Translations under genes and position numbers: made by a program | NCBI RefSeq assembly: GCF_020740795.1 | Contig: NC_067287.1 | Location: 18,119,501 to 18,183,500 of the forward strand | Source of the DNA: Apus apus | Taxonomy: Eukaryota > Chordata > Aves > Apodiformes > Apodidae | Direction of reading: 5' to 3' | Length of the DNA: 64,000 bases | Part shown: positions 40,801 through 48,560 of the stretch, piece after piece | Numbering within the stretch: position 1 is the stretch's first letter | Layout of the letters: every line of letters begins with the position of its first letter | The notes under the pieces: generated by a model | What the model was told of the DNA's origin: nothing | Database searches by the model: none | Seen by the model: only the letters and a program-made list of their open reading frames with translations

Positions 40801-43800
40801 AAAATTGAACTTGTGGACTAGAGCACATTTCCTACCTTGTCAATTCCATTGGTTCTGTGAGTTCATAAGCAGATGTACCTTAACAGCAGGACTTCAATGC
40901 TTGCCCACAACACAGAAAACCTGAGAGAGCTTTCACTAAATGTTTTCCCTCCTTCCACTTGTTTTGTCTTATATCAAATATGGAAATAATTTCTCTTTGA
41001 CTTCTCTATTATTTTTATTAGACTCATGTAGAACTAGGCAAGCTCCAAGGGAAAAAAAATTATATTCAATAAATTAAACATTTTTTACAAAACCTGTGTC
41101 ACGCTGCATTCCAATGTGTTCTAGATTTGGAACTCAATTGCTCTGCCATTAGAAATGAAATAAATTAATAGATTTAATGTATTTGAGGATTTATTTTTAT
41201 AAAGTTCTCGATTTCTATGTGGCGGTATCTGCTACTAACAGTGTATTCTATTAGAAAACAGAATTTGGGATCAATCTGGAGTGATAAAATGTATCGCCAC
41301 TCTCCTTCCAACGTACCAAATAAACTTGTTCCTAGTCTTTCCTATCAACTAAACATAAAGAGAGATAGTTCTGCTGAGCTCCTCAAGCAAGAAGGCTGAA
41401 GCTGCTATCTGGGAAATCTGTTAACAAACTTTAGTCTCAAAAATCTTATAAATCATATGTGGTGCCTAGTAAAAAATGAGGGACAGAGTATTAGGGGGCT
41501 GCTTCCTGTTTCATATTTTAGAATGCAGGGGAGCACTGGGCTAGTTTTACAATGTCATTATCAATGTACAGAAATAAGAAGCAGAAACCAAGAACTACAA
41601 CTCTTTTAGTTTAATTTCTGTAAAAAATCTCTTTAGTAATTTATTATATTATTTATAGTAAATTTTATACAAAGTCTTAAAGACTTATGTATTACTTATC
41701 CCCAGGGAGACATACTGCAGTATACTTTTAAATGCTGCACATATTTGTAAACCATTCTATAAAGGAAACACTAATCCTTCTGTTGAAGATGAAATCTAGA
41801 TAAGGTTTGTTCTGTTTGTTCAAATTAATTTTCAGAATATTTTAATGAATGATTATAAAAACATCACTTTGAAAACCATTGGTAAGGAGTCCATTTAATT
41901 ATAGCTACATACATATTCCTGCAATTCTGATATTGCTTAATATGGAATTTTAGTGTTTAAGAAACCACTGAATATGCTCTTATGTAACTTCATTTTTACA
42001 TGCCCAGACAAATGAAAGCATTCATCTCATTGTCACGGTAAAATCAATATGGTGAGAACCCTGAATTGGCCTAAGTAACAGTACAAAAAAGAGATATAAA
42101 AAACCCCACACATTAGTACTAGCAAAGTAAGATGACTACCTCTTGTATTTCCACTTAAATCATCTGCAAGCTGTCCGTGTTGGGTTTCGCGCAGAGCAAT
42201 CAAAAACGGAGAGAACCAACCTTTCTTCTGCACTACTCTGCTCAATAGCTCCCTTGCACCATCTCTGTTCCCACGATTGTCAGTAACAGTCTGGATCTGG
42301 TGAAAATAAAGAAACCCAACACAACAACCGTGAGACAGACTTCTGAAATGGTTCTGGGAAGTTAGTAAGAATAGGATAGGTACAAAAACATTTCCCTGTC
42401 ATTGTTAAAATATACTTAAAAATAAAGATACATAGTGGACCTGCAACTCATCAGAAGACAATTAACTGCATTTTTATCCAACCTCATGCTTATCCCATAT
42501 GGTTTTGGGTAGGATATTTAAAACTCCAGAGGTCTGAAATTTAACTGGAGAGACTGGTACTACTGGACAATGGTTATAGTAACAACCAGTATAATCATTA
42601 TTATTGTGGAGTAATAATTGGTGTCCACACTGGCTTAGGGAATAGCCAACCTTGCTTAAGGAGAAGTAATGTTATACAGTTTATCAGAGCTCAGACTTAA
42701 TCTGTCACATGAATTTATACGTAAAATGGAACTCTTCCCTTAAACTCTGACTTCATCATCTCAATTCCCACTTAAAGATACAATAGCTAAGCCTCTAGAA
42801 AGTGGTCGTTGCCCTCGAAGAAGCTATGGCAAAGTGTCCCAAGGCTGTCATGAGCAAAACTTGATGTGTTATCACTTGAGAACAAAGCAGCAATCCCAAA
42901 AGCAAAGCCATCTGAGACAGGTGTTCAGTCCTCAAGGACAATTTTCTCGAGACTTAAGAATCACCCATCGCAAGAAAATAGGAAGGCACAGCCCTGGGAA
43001 ACCCCTGAGACTGAACACTAAAAGGAAGTGCATTGGAAGTGGAAGTAGGGGGAGGTAAACAAAAAGGAATATAGAAGTGCATTAAGAAAGCCTAGGAACT
43101 GTTGGAGTGAAAAGTGGCAGGACTGTGAAGGCTATGAAGGCTTAATGGAAATACCCACCAGCAAAAAGGTGAGCCGAGGAGACATGTGGACCCATTACCA
43201 GGGAATGGAGCTGGTAACCTCCTAAAAGGCCCTTGCCTGTGCCTGCTGTGTTACCATGCTTGGTTCCACATCTTAGGGTTCAGCTGGCCCTAACTGCTAC
43301 CTGTCAGTCACCAGAAGAAATTATGTATGTGACTGTCATTTATCTGAGACGGAGCATTAAACTACCTAAAAAGTGGATGCAAAATCTCAAGAGTGCAAAT
43401 ACCAGCCTTAGTTTGCCAGTTTTATCCTTATTGCTATGGCAAGTATTGTTTTAATTTATTCTTCTAACACTGTTTCAGAGTAATTTTTAGTGAAATGGAG
43501 TAAACACTGGCAAGTGTTTTCATCAAAAGTTAACACTTGATCTTTCTTGTCAAACTGGTATTTCTACTTGTCTTCACTGCCATGAAGCATGATAATCCCT
43601 AGTGAACTTACGGCAAAAAAGGGAAGGCTTGCTTCATTTTAACTCTCTGTGACTTTATAGGCCATCTCTACTTCCTGGCATGGTTCAGGGGCCAGAGGAC
43701 ACTTAATGACCTTTTGAGCCTAAGGTCTGTGGCAAAATGTAAAAGTAAAGCCAGCCATACTCAATCCAATCAGACACTGCGCTAATCTCTCTTTGTGGGC

Positions 43801-44501
43801 TCTTCTCTTTCCCTGGCTCTTAGCTGGCATCCCAGCTGCTGGCCCAGAGCCAACAGTATTCATTGGCTTACTTGGAGCACCATTTCTCGTTTCTCCCTGA
43901 AACGCCTTTAGGCGTTTAGGTACCGCCTTTTCACTTTTGCCCTTACGAGGCCAGTTCTAGGTGTGGCCTCCTATGTGCCCCACAACTCCTTGGGAGTGGT
44001 GGGCATCTTGTGGCACTGCCTGGCGCCCGGCCTGGAGGGTGGGCCACTTACCCGATCCAGGTCCTCATCCTGGAAGATGCCCATCTGCAGGCACTGCTCG
44101 GCCACTTGCATGGTCTGCATTCTGTCCACCAGTGTGCTGTGAAGCAACTGCACCAAGTGCACGCAGAGGTCATGGTCAGCCTCCTGGGCAGGTGAGGGGA
44201 GCTGGCTAAGGCTAGGGTTCACATAGCTGGCGGCCAGACTGCAGCCACTCTGCTCCAGCGCCTGCAGGAACTCGTGGAACCAGCCGCAGCCGTGGGGCCC
44301 CCGCTCCACGGCCCGCAGCAGCTCCTCCGCCCCTTCCACCTCGCCCCGCTGCAGGGCGGCCGCCCGCACCTTCTCCCTCTCCGCTGGGCTCAGCGAGGGA
44401 AGCCGGTCCAGCACCGGCTGCACCCGGATGAACTGCTTCAACCGCGGCCTGAAGCAGGAGATCATGTAGAGGAAGCGCTGGTCTCGGGACTCCTCAGCCA
44501 T
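19675..44501 (-). CDS. IFIH1: Interferon induced with helicase C domain 1 (MDA5), complete coding region in 16 exons
   Basis: Exons in transcript order are 44052-44501, 42140-42296, 40411-40587, 36355-36435, 32775-32995, 31870-32080, 28682-28899, 27637-27753, 27027-27150, 26696-26935, 24190-24446, 22580-22729, 21734-21895, 21215-21405, 19968-20061 and 19675-19857. They total 3033 bases, or 1010 codons plus stop, with no frame break; human MDA5 has 1025 residues. MDA5 is a cytosolic sensor that filaments on long dsRNA and signals through MAVS to type I interferon. Domains in order are two CARDs (about 1-190), an acidic linker, Hel1 with PTGSGKT (Lys332) and DECH (440-443), TAS (485-487), the Hel2i insert with a poly-Asp loop, Hel2 with [11 protein letters not shown] and QARGRAR, the pincer, and the zinc-binding regulatory domain (Cys890, Cys893, Cys945, Cys948). 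All helicase motifs are intact, so the gene looks functional. Confidence 0.97.
19968..20061 (-). CDS. IFIH1: IFIH1 exon 15 (regulatory domain, second zinc knuckle)
   Basis: It encodes residues 919-950: [20 protein letters not shown], then [11 protein letters not shown]. The second cysteine pair is Cys945 and Cys948 (CxxC). Human MDA5, as I recall it, has CKCG (CxC). The acceptor is TTTTTCAG and the donor GTGAGG, phase 0. Confidence 0.95.
21215..21405 (-). CDS. IFIH1: IFIH1 exon 14 (pincer and regulatory domain, first zinc knuckle)
   Basis: It encodes residues 856-918 and two bases: [40 protein letters not shown] with Cys890 and Cys893, and [18 protein letters not shown]. The longest open frame here is a different, non-coding frame; phase from exon 13 selects the right one. 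The acceptor is TTTCTAG and the donor GTAAGT. Confidence 0.95.
21734..21895 (-). CDS. IFIH1: IFIH1 exon 13 (motif VI and pincer)
   Basis: It encodes residues 802-855: [20 protein letters not shown] (motif VI, with the arginine finger region), then [19 protein letters not shown] and MPQQEYLNK, the start of the pincer helices. The acceptor is AATTGTAG and the donor GTATTT. Phase 0 at both ends. Confidence 0.96.
22580..22729 (-). CDS. IFIH1: IFIH1 exon 12 (Hel2, motif V)
   Basis: It encodes 50 residues (752-801): [40 protein letters not shown] (motif V) and [10 protein letters not shown], whose final Gln starts motif VI. The acceptor is a TTTA microsatellite ending in TTTACAG; the donor is GTATGA. 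Phase 0 at both ends. Confidence 0.97.
22733..22759. repeat. (AAAT)n microsatellite at the exon 12 acceptor
   Basis: About six AAAT units on the plus strand read as TTTA units on the minus strand. They run straight into the ACAG acceptor, so the repeat is the pyrimidine tract of this intron. Confidence 0.93.
24190..24446 (-). CDS. IFIH1: IFIH1 exon 11 (Hel2)
   Basis: It encodes residues 666-751: [39 protein letters not shown] (motif IV) and [19 protein letters not shown]. The acceptor is TTTTTAAAG, with a purine-interrupted tract. The donor is CAG then GTACAG, phase 0. Confidence 0.96.
24447..26695 (-). other. IFIH1: IFIH1 intron 10
   Basis: About 2.2 kb containing a CR1 tail (26050-26231), a run of ten G at 24502-24511 and a run of C at about 25363-25370. 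Nothing else was recognised. Confidence 0.7.
26050..26231 (-). mobile_element. CR1 LINE 3' fragment (in IFIH1 intron 10)
   Basis: Plus-strand sequence begins AATCACAGAATCATAGAATC, followed by GGGGTTGGAAGGGACCT, CATCTAGTCCAACCCCCCTG and GGCAGCCTGTTCCAGTGCTC. This is the reverse complement of a CR1 3' end. It is well preserved, so relatively young. Confidence 0.96.
26696..26935 (-). CDS. IFIH1: IFIH1 exon 10 (Hel2i, poly-Asp loop)
   Basis: It encodes residues 586-665: [37 protein letters not shown], a seven-Asp run (639-645), and [15 protein letters not shown]. The acidic loop replaces a longer Asp/Glu-rich loop in human MDA5. The acceptor is CATGTTTAG and the donor GTAAGT. Intron 9 is only 91 bp. 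Confidence 0.96.
26757..26777 (-). repeat. (GAT)7 coding microsatellite in IFIH1 exon 10
   Basis: Seven uninterrupted GAT codons encode Asp639-Asp645. On the plus strand it reads as an ATC repeat. Pure codon repeats of this type tend to vary in length between individuals. Confidence 0.95.
27027..27150 (-). CDS. IFIH1: IFIH1 exon 9
   Basis: It encodes residues 545-585: [20 protein letters not shown], then [13 protein letters not shown], matching human DPFKEKLLEIM and [13 protein letters not shown] in Hel2i. The acceptor is ATTCCTAG and the donor GTAACT. It ends in phase 1. Confidence 0.95.
27637..27753 (-). CDS. IFIH1: IFIH1 exon 8
   Basis: It encodes residues 506-544: [20 protein letters not shown], then [19 protein letters not shown], the hinge from Hel1 to Hel2i. 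The acceptor is TTTTCTCCCAG. The donor is GTATGT after an exonic T, which is less usual at -1, but phase 0 matches exon 9. Confidence 0.9.
28682..28899 (-). CDS. IFIH1: IFIH1 exon 7 (Hel1, DECH box)
   Basis: It encodes residues 433-505: [20 protein letters not shown] with the DECH ATPase box (440-443), then [14 protein letters not shown] with motif III TAS (485-487). The acceptor is TTTTTTTCAG, paired with the GC donor of exon 6. The donor is GTAAAT, phase 0. Confidence 0.97.
28900..31869 (-). other. IFIH1: IFIH1 intron 6 (GC-AG intron)
   Basis: A 2970-bp intron starting GCAAGT and ending TTTTTTTCAG on the minus strand. No repeat family or exon was recognised inside it. Confidence 0.85.
31870..32080 (-). 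CDS. IFIH1: IFIH1 exon 6 (Hel1), with a GC splice donor
   Basis: It encodes residues 363-432: [50 protein letters not shown] and an acidic loop ending HLS. The last bases are TCA G followed by GCAAGT; no in-frame GT donor lies nearby. The split codon G plus AC from exon 7 gives the expected Asp of the conserved LSDFSLI string. That supports a GC-AG intron. Confidence 0.93.
32775..32995 (-). CDS. IFIH1: IFIH1 exon 5 (Hel1, Walker A)
   Basis: It encodes residues 289-362: [20 protein letters not shown] (the Q-motif region), [18 protein letters not shown] with ATP-binding Lys332, and KVIVLVNK (motif Ia). The acceptor is TACCCTTAG and the donor GTATGT. It ends in phase 0. Confidence 0.97.
32996..36354 (-). 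other. IFIH1: IFIH1 intron 4
   Basis: About 3.4 kb of AT-rich intron, including an eroded CR1 tail at about 36058-36116. No further coding exon is recognised. Confidence 0.7.
36058..36116 (+). mobile_element. Eroded CR1 LINE tail
   Basis: TTGCACTGGATGACTTCTGA, then AGTCCCTTCCAGC and GATTCTATTATTCT resemble the CR1 terminal region with many substitutions. Short and old. Confidence 0.65.
36355..36435 (-). CDS. IFIH1: IFIH1 exon 4 (linker)
   Basis: An 81-base exon encoding residues 262-288 ([20 protein letters not shown] then CTTSDS), the end of the flexible linker. The acceptor is TCCATTTAG and the donor GTATAT. Phase 1 at both ends, so skipping would keep the frame. Confidence 0.85.
36436..40410 (-). 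other. IFIH1: IFIH1 intron 3
   Basis: About 4 kb, the longest IFIH1 intron, with one short CR1 tail (37556-37622) and a long T run at about 37817-37830. Nothing else was recognised. Confidence 0.7.
37556..37622 (+). mobile_element. CR1 LINE terminal fragment (in IFIH1 intron 3)
   Basis: GGACTAGATGATCTTTCGAG, then GTCCCTTCCAACCCC and two ATTCTATG units. Severely 5'-truncated but well preserved. Confidence 0.93.
40411..40587 (-). CDS. IFIH1: IFIH1 exon 3 (CARD-helicase linker)
   Basis: It encodes residues 203-261, an acidic, Asn/Ser/Glu-rich linker of low conservation. The call rests on position, on TTTCTTTTCTAG and GTACAT splice sites, and on exact phase continuity (phase 1 in and out). The linker is expected to be disordered. 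Confidence 0.85.
40588..42139 (-). other. IFIH1: IFIH1 intron 2
   Basis: About 1.55 kb of AT-rich intron. I see no repeat family, RNA gene or extra exon in it. Confidence 0.7.
42140..42296 (-). CDS. IFIH1: IFIH1 exon 2 (rest of CARD2)
   Basis: It encodes residues 151-202, with [20 protein letters not shown] and [16 protein letters not shown] matching the CARD2 end of human MDA5 (IVQKENWFSAFLNVLRQTG). The acceptor is TTTTCACCAG and the donor GTAGTC. It ends in phase 1. Confidence 0.93.
42297..44051 (-). other. IFIH1: IFIH1 intron 1
   Basis: About 1.75 kb, moderately AT-rich, rising in GC toward exon 1. No repeat family or extra exon recognised. Confidence 0.7.
44052..44501 (-). CDS. IFIH1: IFIH1 exon 1 (CARD1 and start of CARD2)
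   Basis: It encodes residues 1-150. The start at 44501 ([20 protein letters not shown]) aligns with the human start region and has a good Kozak context (G at -3, G at +4). The frame stays open upstream to another ATG at 44726, but that part covers the promoter and has no homology. Conserved CARD strings include [21 protein letters not shown] and STLVDRMQ. The donor is CGG then GTAAGT, phase 0. Confidence 0.95.
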
Positions 44502-44659
44502 CTCGGTGCCGGCGGCGCCGGGGGCTCCGGGACGCCTCTGCTGCTGTGCGGGGCTCGGTGCGTGCCCGCAGGGGCGGCGGGGGGCTGCGGCGGCAGGAGT
44601 GGGGCTCCGCGTCCGTGAGCCGCCACCCGGCCCGCCCCGCTTTATCCCAGCGCCAGCGG

Positions 44660-44675
44660 CTTTCGGTTTCGTTTG
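44660..44675 (-). promoter_or_regulatory. ISRE / IRF-binding element of IFIH1
   Basis: The plus strand reads TTTCGGTTTCGTTT; on the gene strand this is AAACGAAACCGAAA. It contains two AANNGAAA half-sites with the GAAANNGAAA spacing bound by ISGF3 and IRFs. It lies about 160 bp upstream of the start codon and about 20 bp upstream of the TATA-like motif. IFIH1 is a known interferon-stimulated gene, so this element likely drives its induction. Confidence 0.8.
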
Positions 44676-44740
44676 CGGAATCGGTGTGTGAGGGCGGGAG
44701 GGGCCAGCACCCGGACGGAAGGGCACGACTTAGTGTTACT

Positions 44741-45268
44741 CCTGAATATGTGAAAGGAAACCTTACACAGAAACCGTGAGTTCAAAAAAAACCAAACATC
44801 AACTGAAGCGTGTCCTTCCAGCTCTGGAATGTCTAGGGCTGGTCACTGGTGTGTCAGGGTTTCTGCACTGGTGGCTTTCCAGGCACTTGGTGGTGGTAAC
44901 CCTAGGTGGTCCGAGGGATTTATCTGCAGGATGTGCCTTTTTGCAGAATATAGACCCACAAAAGGCCAAGCTTTGGGTATGTCTTAAAAGAGATTTGTGT
45001 TGGTTTTTTTTTAGTTTGAAGAATCACACCTTGCATATAGAGGCAGAGGTTGTGATGCATGGGATAAACTTACCAGAGGAGTTTGCTGGGTAGTCTCTGA
45101 GATCACTGGGACAGTCTCTCCCTGAGATGTGATTTCACCCATATGGTAGATGTCATTGAACTTCAGGAGCAGACTTCCTTTCCTTCCTTTGTGGGGTTTT
45201 AGGGAGCCTCCGTATCATTCTGAGGTAAGACAACCAATCCTGACTCAATTTCATGTTGTGTAGCAAAA
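44741..45268. other. IFIH1 upstream flank
   Basis: No gene recognised. A further IRF-like half-site, GAAAGGAAAC, is at about 44753-44762, which may or may not matter. Confidence 0.5.
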
Positions 45269-45269
45269 T

Positions 45270-45602
45270 TATTAGAGAACACCTGGATTATTGTGTTCAG
45301 TTTTCAGCCTGGACAGTTCCAGAGAGTTAAAGATGGAGAGGGTCCAGTTGAGACCCAACAAGATGCTTATGGGATTGGAGAGCCTGGCACATGTTTAAAG
45401 GAACTGGGTTTATTCAACCTAGAGAAATCAAGGCTCAGGGGAGATCCTACCAGTTTTCCCTCTTCACAGGACAAGGGGCAACTGGAACATTTTCTTCAGG
45501 GAAAATTCTGTTCAGGTGGAATACATTGCTGAGAGAAGTAGCGGGATTTCCTCAACAGAAATATTCAAGACTTGGCTTGACAGGGCCCTTGATATAAGGC
45601 CT
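45270..45602 (+). mobile_element. CR1 LINE fragment, old copy
   Basis: CTGGATTATTGTGTTCAGTT, then GAACTGGGTTTATTCAACCT, AAGGCTCAGGGGAGATCCTA and AAGACTTGGCTTGACAGGGC follow the CR1 3' region in order, with many substitutions and gaps. The terminal octamers are not visible. Confidence 0.85.
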
Positions 45603-46309
45603 TGCTTTTAAAAGAAAGCCAGGTATTTCCAGAGGTACTTTCCTACCCTAAAATTTCCTGTAGTTAAAATTGTGTCCTCAGCTACTTGTTGTGCTGAGAT
45701 GTGTCATAGCCTCCGGCTCCCAGTGGCACTTCCTTAAGTTAGAGGCTTCTTTTGTAGAGGAACTTAAATGTTTTACTTTCGTTTTTGTGTTGTCCTTTCT
45801 GCTTATCTCGGGTTTCACCCTGATTTCGTCATTACTTTTTATTACTGCTTTATTCAAGTTTCATTTGAAGTACTTCTGGTGAAAATCTCACGGCTTTCCC
45901 CGAGCCCCTACTTTTTCTTGGATGACACATCAGACGTTCTTGCGAGGCCTCAGGAGCCTGCAAGAGTTATTTGGGTACAGTGCACGCAGGTTGGCTGGTT
46001 ATATGTTTGTTTCCCAAGTCGTGTATTTAGCACAGGTAAGTCAGGCCTGGTGTACTTCTACCACAGCAATCCTTTACAAATTCTAAGAGTTTTCAGACAA
46101 TAAAAAGGCACTTGTGACCTACTTAAAGAGGAAAAAAAAAAAAATCATCAATTCTAAGTTGTATCAGCTGCTAACAAGGCTGCACATATGATGGCTGAGG
46201 CCCTGCTTTGTCCATTGATGATGCAGACATCCCGACTCTCTTGCTCTCTTCTAGCTGGGTGCTTACATTCCTCATAAACTCAAGGGACTGAGTCCCTTTC
46301 AGACGTGAC

Positions 46310-47140
46310 TGAAATTGCTCACAGGGTTCATCAGCAGGGGCCCTGGCAGAGGCAGGGGAGGAGCTCAAGGCCGAGACGCCGCGCGGTGCCAGCTGCCCTC
46401 CCCGCACGGTGAAACTCGGGGCGCACAGCTGAGGGAGGAGCCGGCTCAGACACCAAGGCCGAAGCAGACGCACAACCCGTGTGGCTGCTCGGGGCCCGCG
46501 GGGCCAGGCTCGGCGCTCACTCACGCCAGCACCGAGTCCCCGCCGCGGGCAGCCCCTGAGGCAGAGCAACCACCCCCAGCCGGCCGGGAGCGCCGGGGCG
46601 GGGCCGCGCTCGCGCCCACCCCGCACAGCCGGGCTGGGGGGCGGGTGCCCCCCCCCCTTGCGGCCTCCGCGCCCCGCCCCGCAGCACGACCCGCCCCGGA
46701 CCCGCCCCGCAGCACGACCCGCCCCGCAGCACGACCCGCCCCGCAGCACGACCCGCCCCGCAGCACGACCCGCCCCGCAGCACGACCCGCCCCGCAGCAG
46801 CCGCCCCCGGGCTCGGCAGCGCTTGTTCGAGGGCGCCGGCAGGGAGCGTTCCTGTCGCCGGGCTCTGCCGGGCACACGGGCAGGCTGGGATGCGGTAGGA
46901 GGTCACGGAAGCTTCCTTGCGGCGCCTTGCGGTGCCGGGCTGCTCACCTGGCGGAGCCGGGGCCGTGGAGGCAGCGGCGTCTGGAGGGGAGGCGGCGGGT
47001 GCGCGAACCCGCTCCCCGTGGGCCCGGGCCGGTCCGCGGAGCCGGGGCCTGGTGCCGGACCAGCCCAGCACAGGAGGGGGCCCCTCGGGGATCGGGGTCG
47101 CTGCTTGTGTACTGCCCAGATCCGGGAATACAGTTTTAAT
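46310..47140. promoter_or_regulatory. Orphan CpG island
   Basis: About 800 bp of very GC-rich, CpG-dense DNA with GC boxes, 1.8 kb upstream of the IFIH1 start codon. No start codon followed by a recognisable first exon was found. Grancalcin (GCA) is transcribed away from IFIH1 at this place in mammals, so this may be a GCA-type or non-coding promoter. Long open frames on both strands follow from base composition and the internal repeat and are not called as genes. Confidence 0.65.
46674..46800. repeat. 17-bp GC-rich minisatellite
   Basis: The unit CCCGCCCCGCAGCACGA repeats about seven times, with one shortened unit near 46696. The minus strand carries GGGG and GGG runs in each unit, so G-quadruplex formation is possible. 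Confidence 0.93.
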
Positions 47141-47697
47141 GTGGTTATTGCCACATCATTTTTGGTGTTTCCTCGTGGGGGAAGGCAGCGATGGTCACAG
47201 ACACTGCACTAGTTTTTATGAAAGTAGCATCGTAGGATGGGCTGGTGGTACAGCTGGAAACACCAGTAGTAGTTGGAAAACGGGAAAGCACAACTACAAC
47301 ACAAAGATAAATTTGTAAGAATAGGATGCTGTTTGCATTACAGATCTTTGAGCAAAAGGAAGGCTGCATAAGAGATGAAAATAAATATTTCATTTCTAAT
47401 AGTTTTAGCTACTCGCTGTAAGTGAAGTCGCTGGAGAAGCTTGTTGCTTAGTTCTCATGGCACTGGTGTTCAGTAGCTTCCATATTGCTCAAGCAAACAG
47501 GATCTTCATGTGCTGGTTTGTAATTTTTAGTTCAATTTAAATCTTTACTAATACTGTGCTTGGTGATCCTAAAGTCTCTTATGTTCCTTTGAAATTGCCT
47601 TGCAGTGCTATAGCTGAAAATTATTGTGAAACTGGCACAGGTGATGCTGGTGGCTTAGCTTCATTCAGGTTATTAGATTCAGGACTGCTTCTGCAGT

Positions 47698-47965
47698 TGT
47701 CATGGTTTAACGCCAGGCCAGCAATGGAACCAATGACAGATTGCTGTTAACCCCCCTCCCTCCCCTCATAGGGAAAAGAGGAGGAATAAGGGAGAGAGAC
47801 TCTATGGGTTGGAAACTAAACTACACAGCTTTAATGAGACAGTAGTGATGAAAAGGAAAAGTAATGAAATATATAAAAATACATATAAATATACACAAAA
47901 GCACTATCAGGCGTTCTCCCCCACCCCCCAATAATGCCCACATCACCACCAAAGCTGCAGGGCAG
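47698..47965 (+). mobile_element. LTR-like fragment of an endogenous retrovirus
   Basis: It begins TGTCATGGTTTAACGCCAGG, a start typical of a widespread bird LTR group. It is followed by a C-rich tract, a GGGTTGGAAACTAAAC-type segment and a CTTTAATGAGACAG segment in the expected order. No internal retroviral genes are present, so it is best read as a solo or partial LTR. The right end is approximate. Confidence 0.6.
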
Positions 47966-47969
47966 GCAC

Positions 47970-48560
47970 TGGGAAAGTCCTGGACTTGACTTCTGACATC
48001 AGCACTGTCCTGCACAACATTCTGTTCTTAAAACTGGAAGAGTATGGATTTGGTGGGTGGACCACTTGTTGGGTAAGGAACTGGCTAGATGGTTGCACTC
48101 AAAGCGCGGCGATCAACGGCTCGATGTCCAGATGGAGACCTGTGACAAGAGGTGTTCCCCAAGGACTGGGGCTCAGGCTGGTGCTATTTAATGTCTTTGT
48201 TGGTGACATGGACAGTGGAATTGATGCACCTTTAGCAAGTCTGCTGATGATACCAAAGTGTGTGCTGAGGTCGACATGCTGGAGGGAAGGGATGCCATCC
48301 GGAGGGACCTTGGCAGGCTTGAGGTGTGGGCTCATGCAGACTTCAGCCCGGAGAAGAGAAGGCTCTGGGGAGACCTTACAGTGGCCTTCCCATAACTGAA
48401 GGGGGCCTAAAGGAAAGCTGGGGAGTGGCTTTTTTACGAAGGCTTGTACTGAGACAACAAGAGGTAGTGGATCAAAACTGGAGGAGGGGAGATTTAGGTT
48501 AGATGTTAGGAGGAATTTCTTTGGTGTGAGGATGGCTTCATTCGTGTTAAGCTGACCACC
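47970..48560 (+). mobile_element. CR1 LINE ORF2 remnant with internal deletion
   Basis: The plus strand encodes pieces of the CR1 reverse transcriptase: RNWLDGCTQSA, a GVPQG block, and LFNVFVGDMDSGIDAPLA, followed by an LLMIPK shift. Near 48337 it jumps to the 3' region (GAAGAGAAGGCTCTGGGGAG; then AGGTTAGATGTTAGGAGGAA). Frameshifts and the deletion make it non-functional. Confidence 0.88.

Larger units (their letters stand above)
43971..44740. promoter_or_regulatory. CpG island over the IFIH1 promoter and exon 1
   Basis: GC- and CpG-rich from exon 1 to about 240 bp upstream of the start codon. GC boxes are at 44629-44640 and 44692-44697. A TATA-like GATAAAG is at about 44640-44646 on the minus strand. 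The exact transcription start is not determined. Confidence 0.75.

Noticed and set aside
43961-44779. Plus-strand frames opposite IFIH1 exon 1
   Set aside because: Shadow frames of the CARD-coding exon and CpG island; no independent homology or splice structure.
46171-47212. Long open frames (184-274 codons) on both strands in the CpG island
   Set aside because: Overlapping frames on both strands, low-complexity Arg/Pro/Ala/Gly composition, and frames built on the 17-bp repeat. This is what stop-poor GC-rich DNA gives; no family resemblance.
47986-48399. 137-codon plus-strand frame as a possible gene
   Set aside because: It reads parts of the CR1 reverse transcriptase with frameshifts and belongs to a dead retrotransposon copy.
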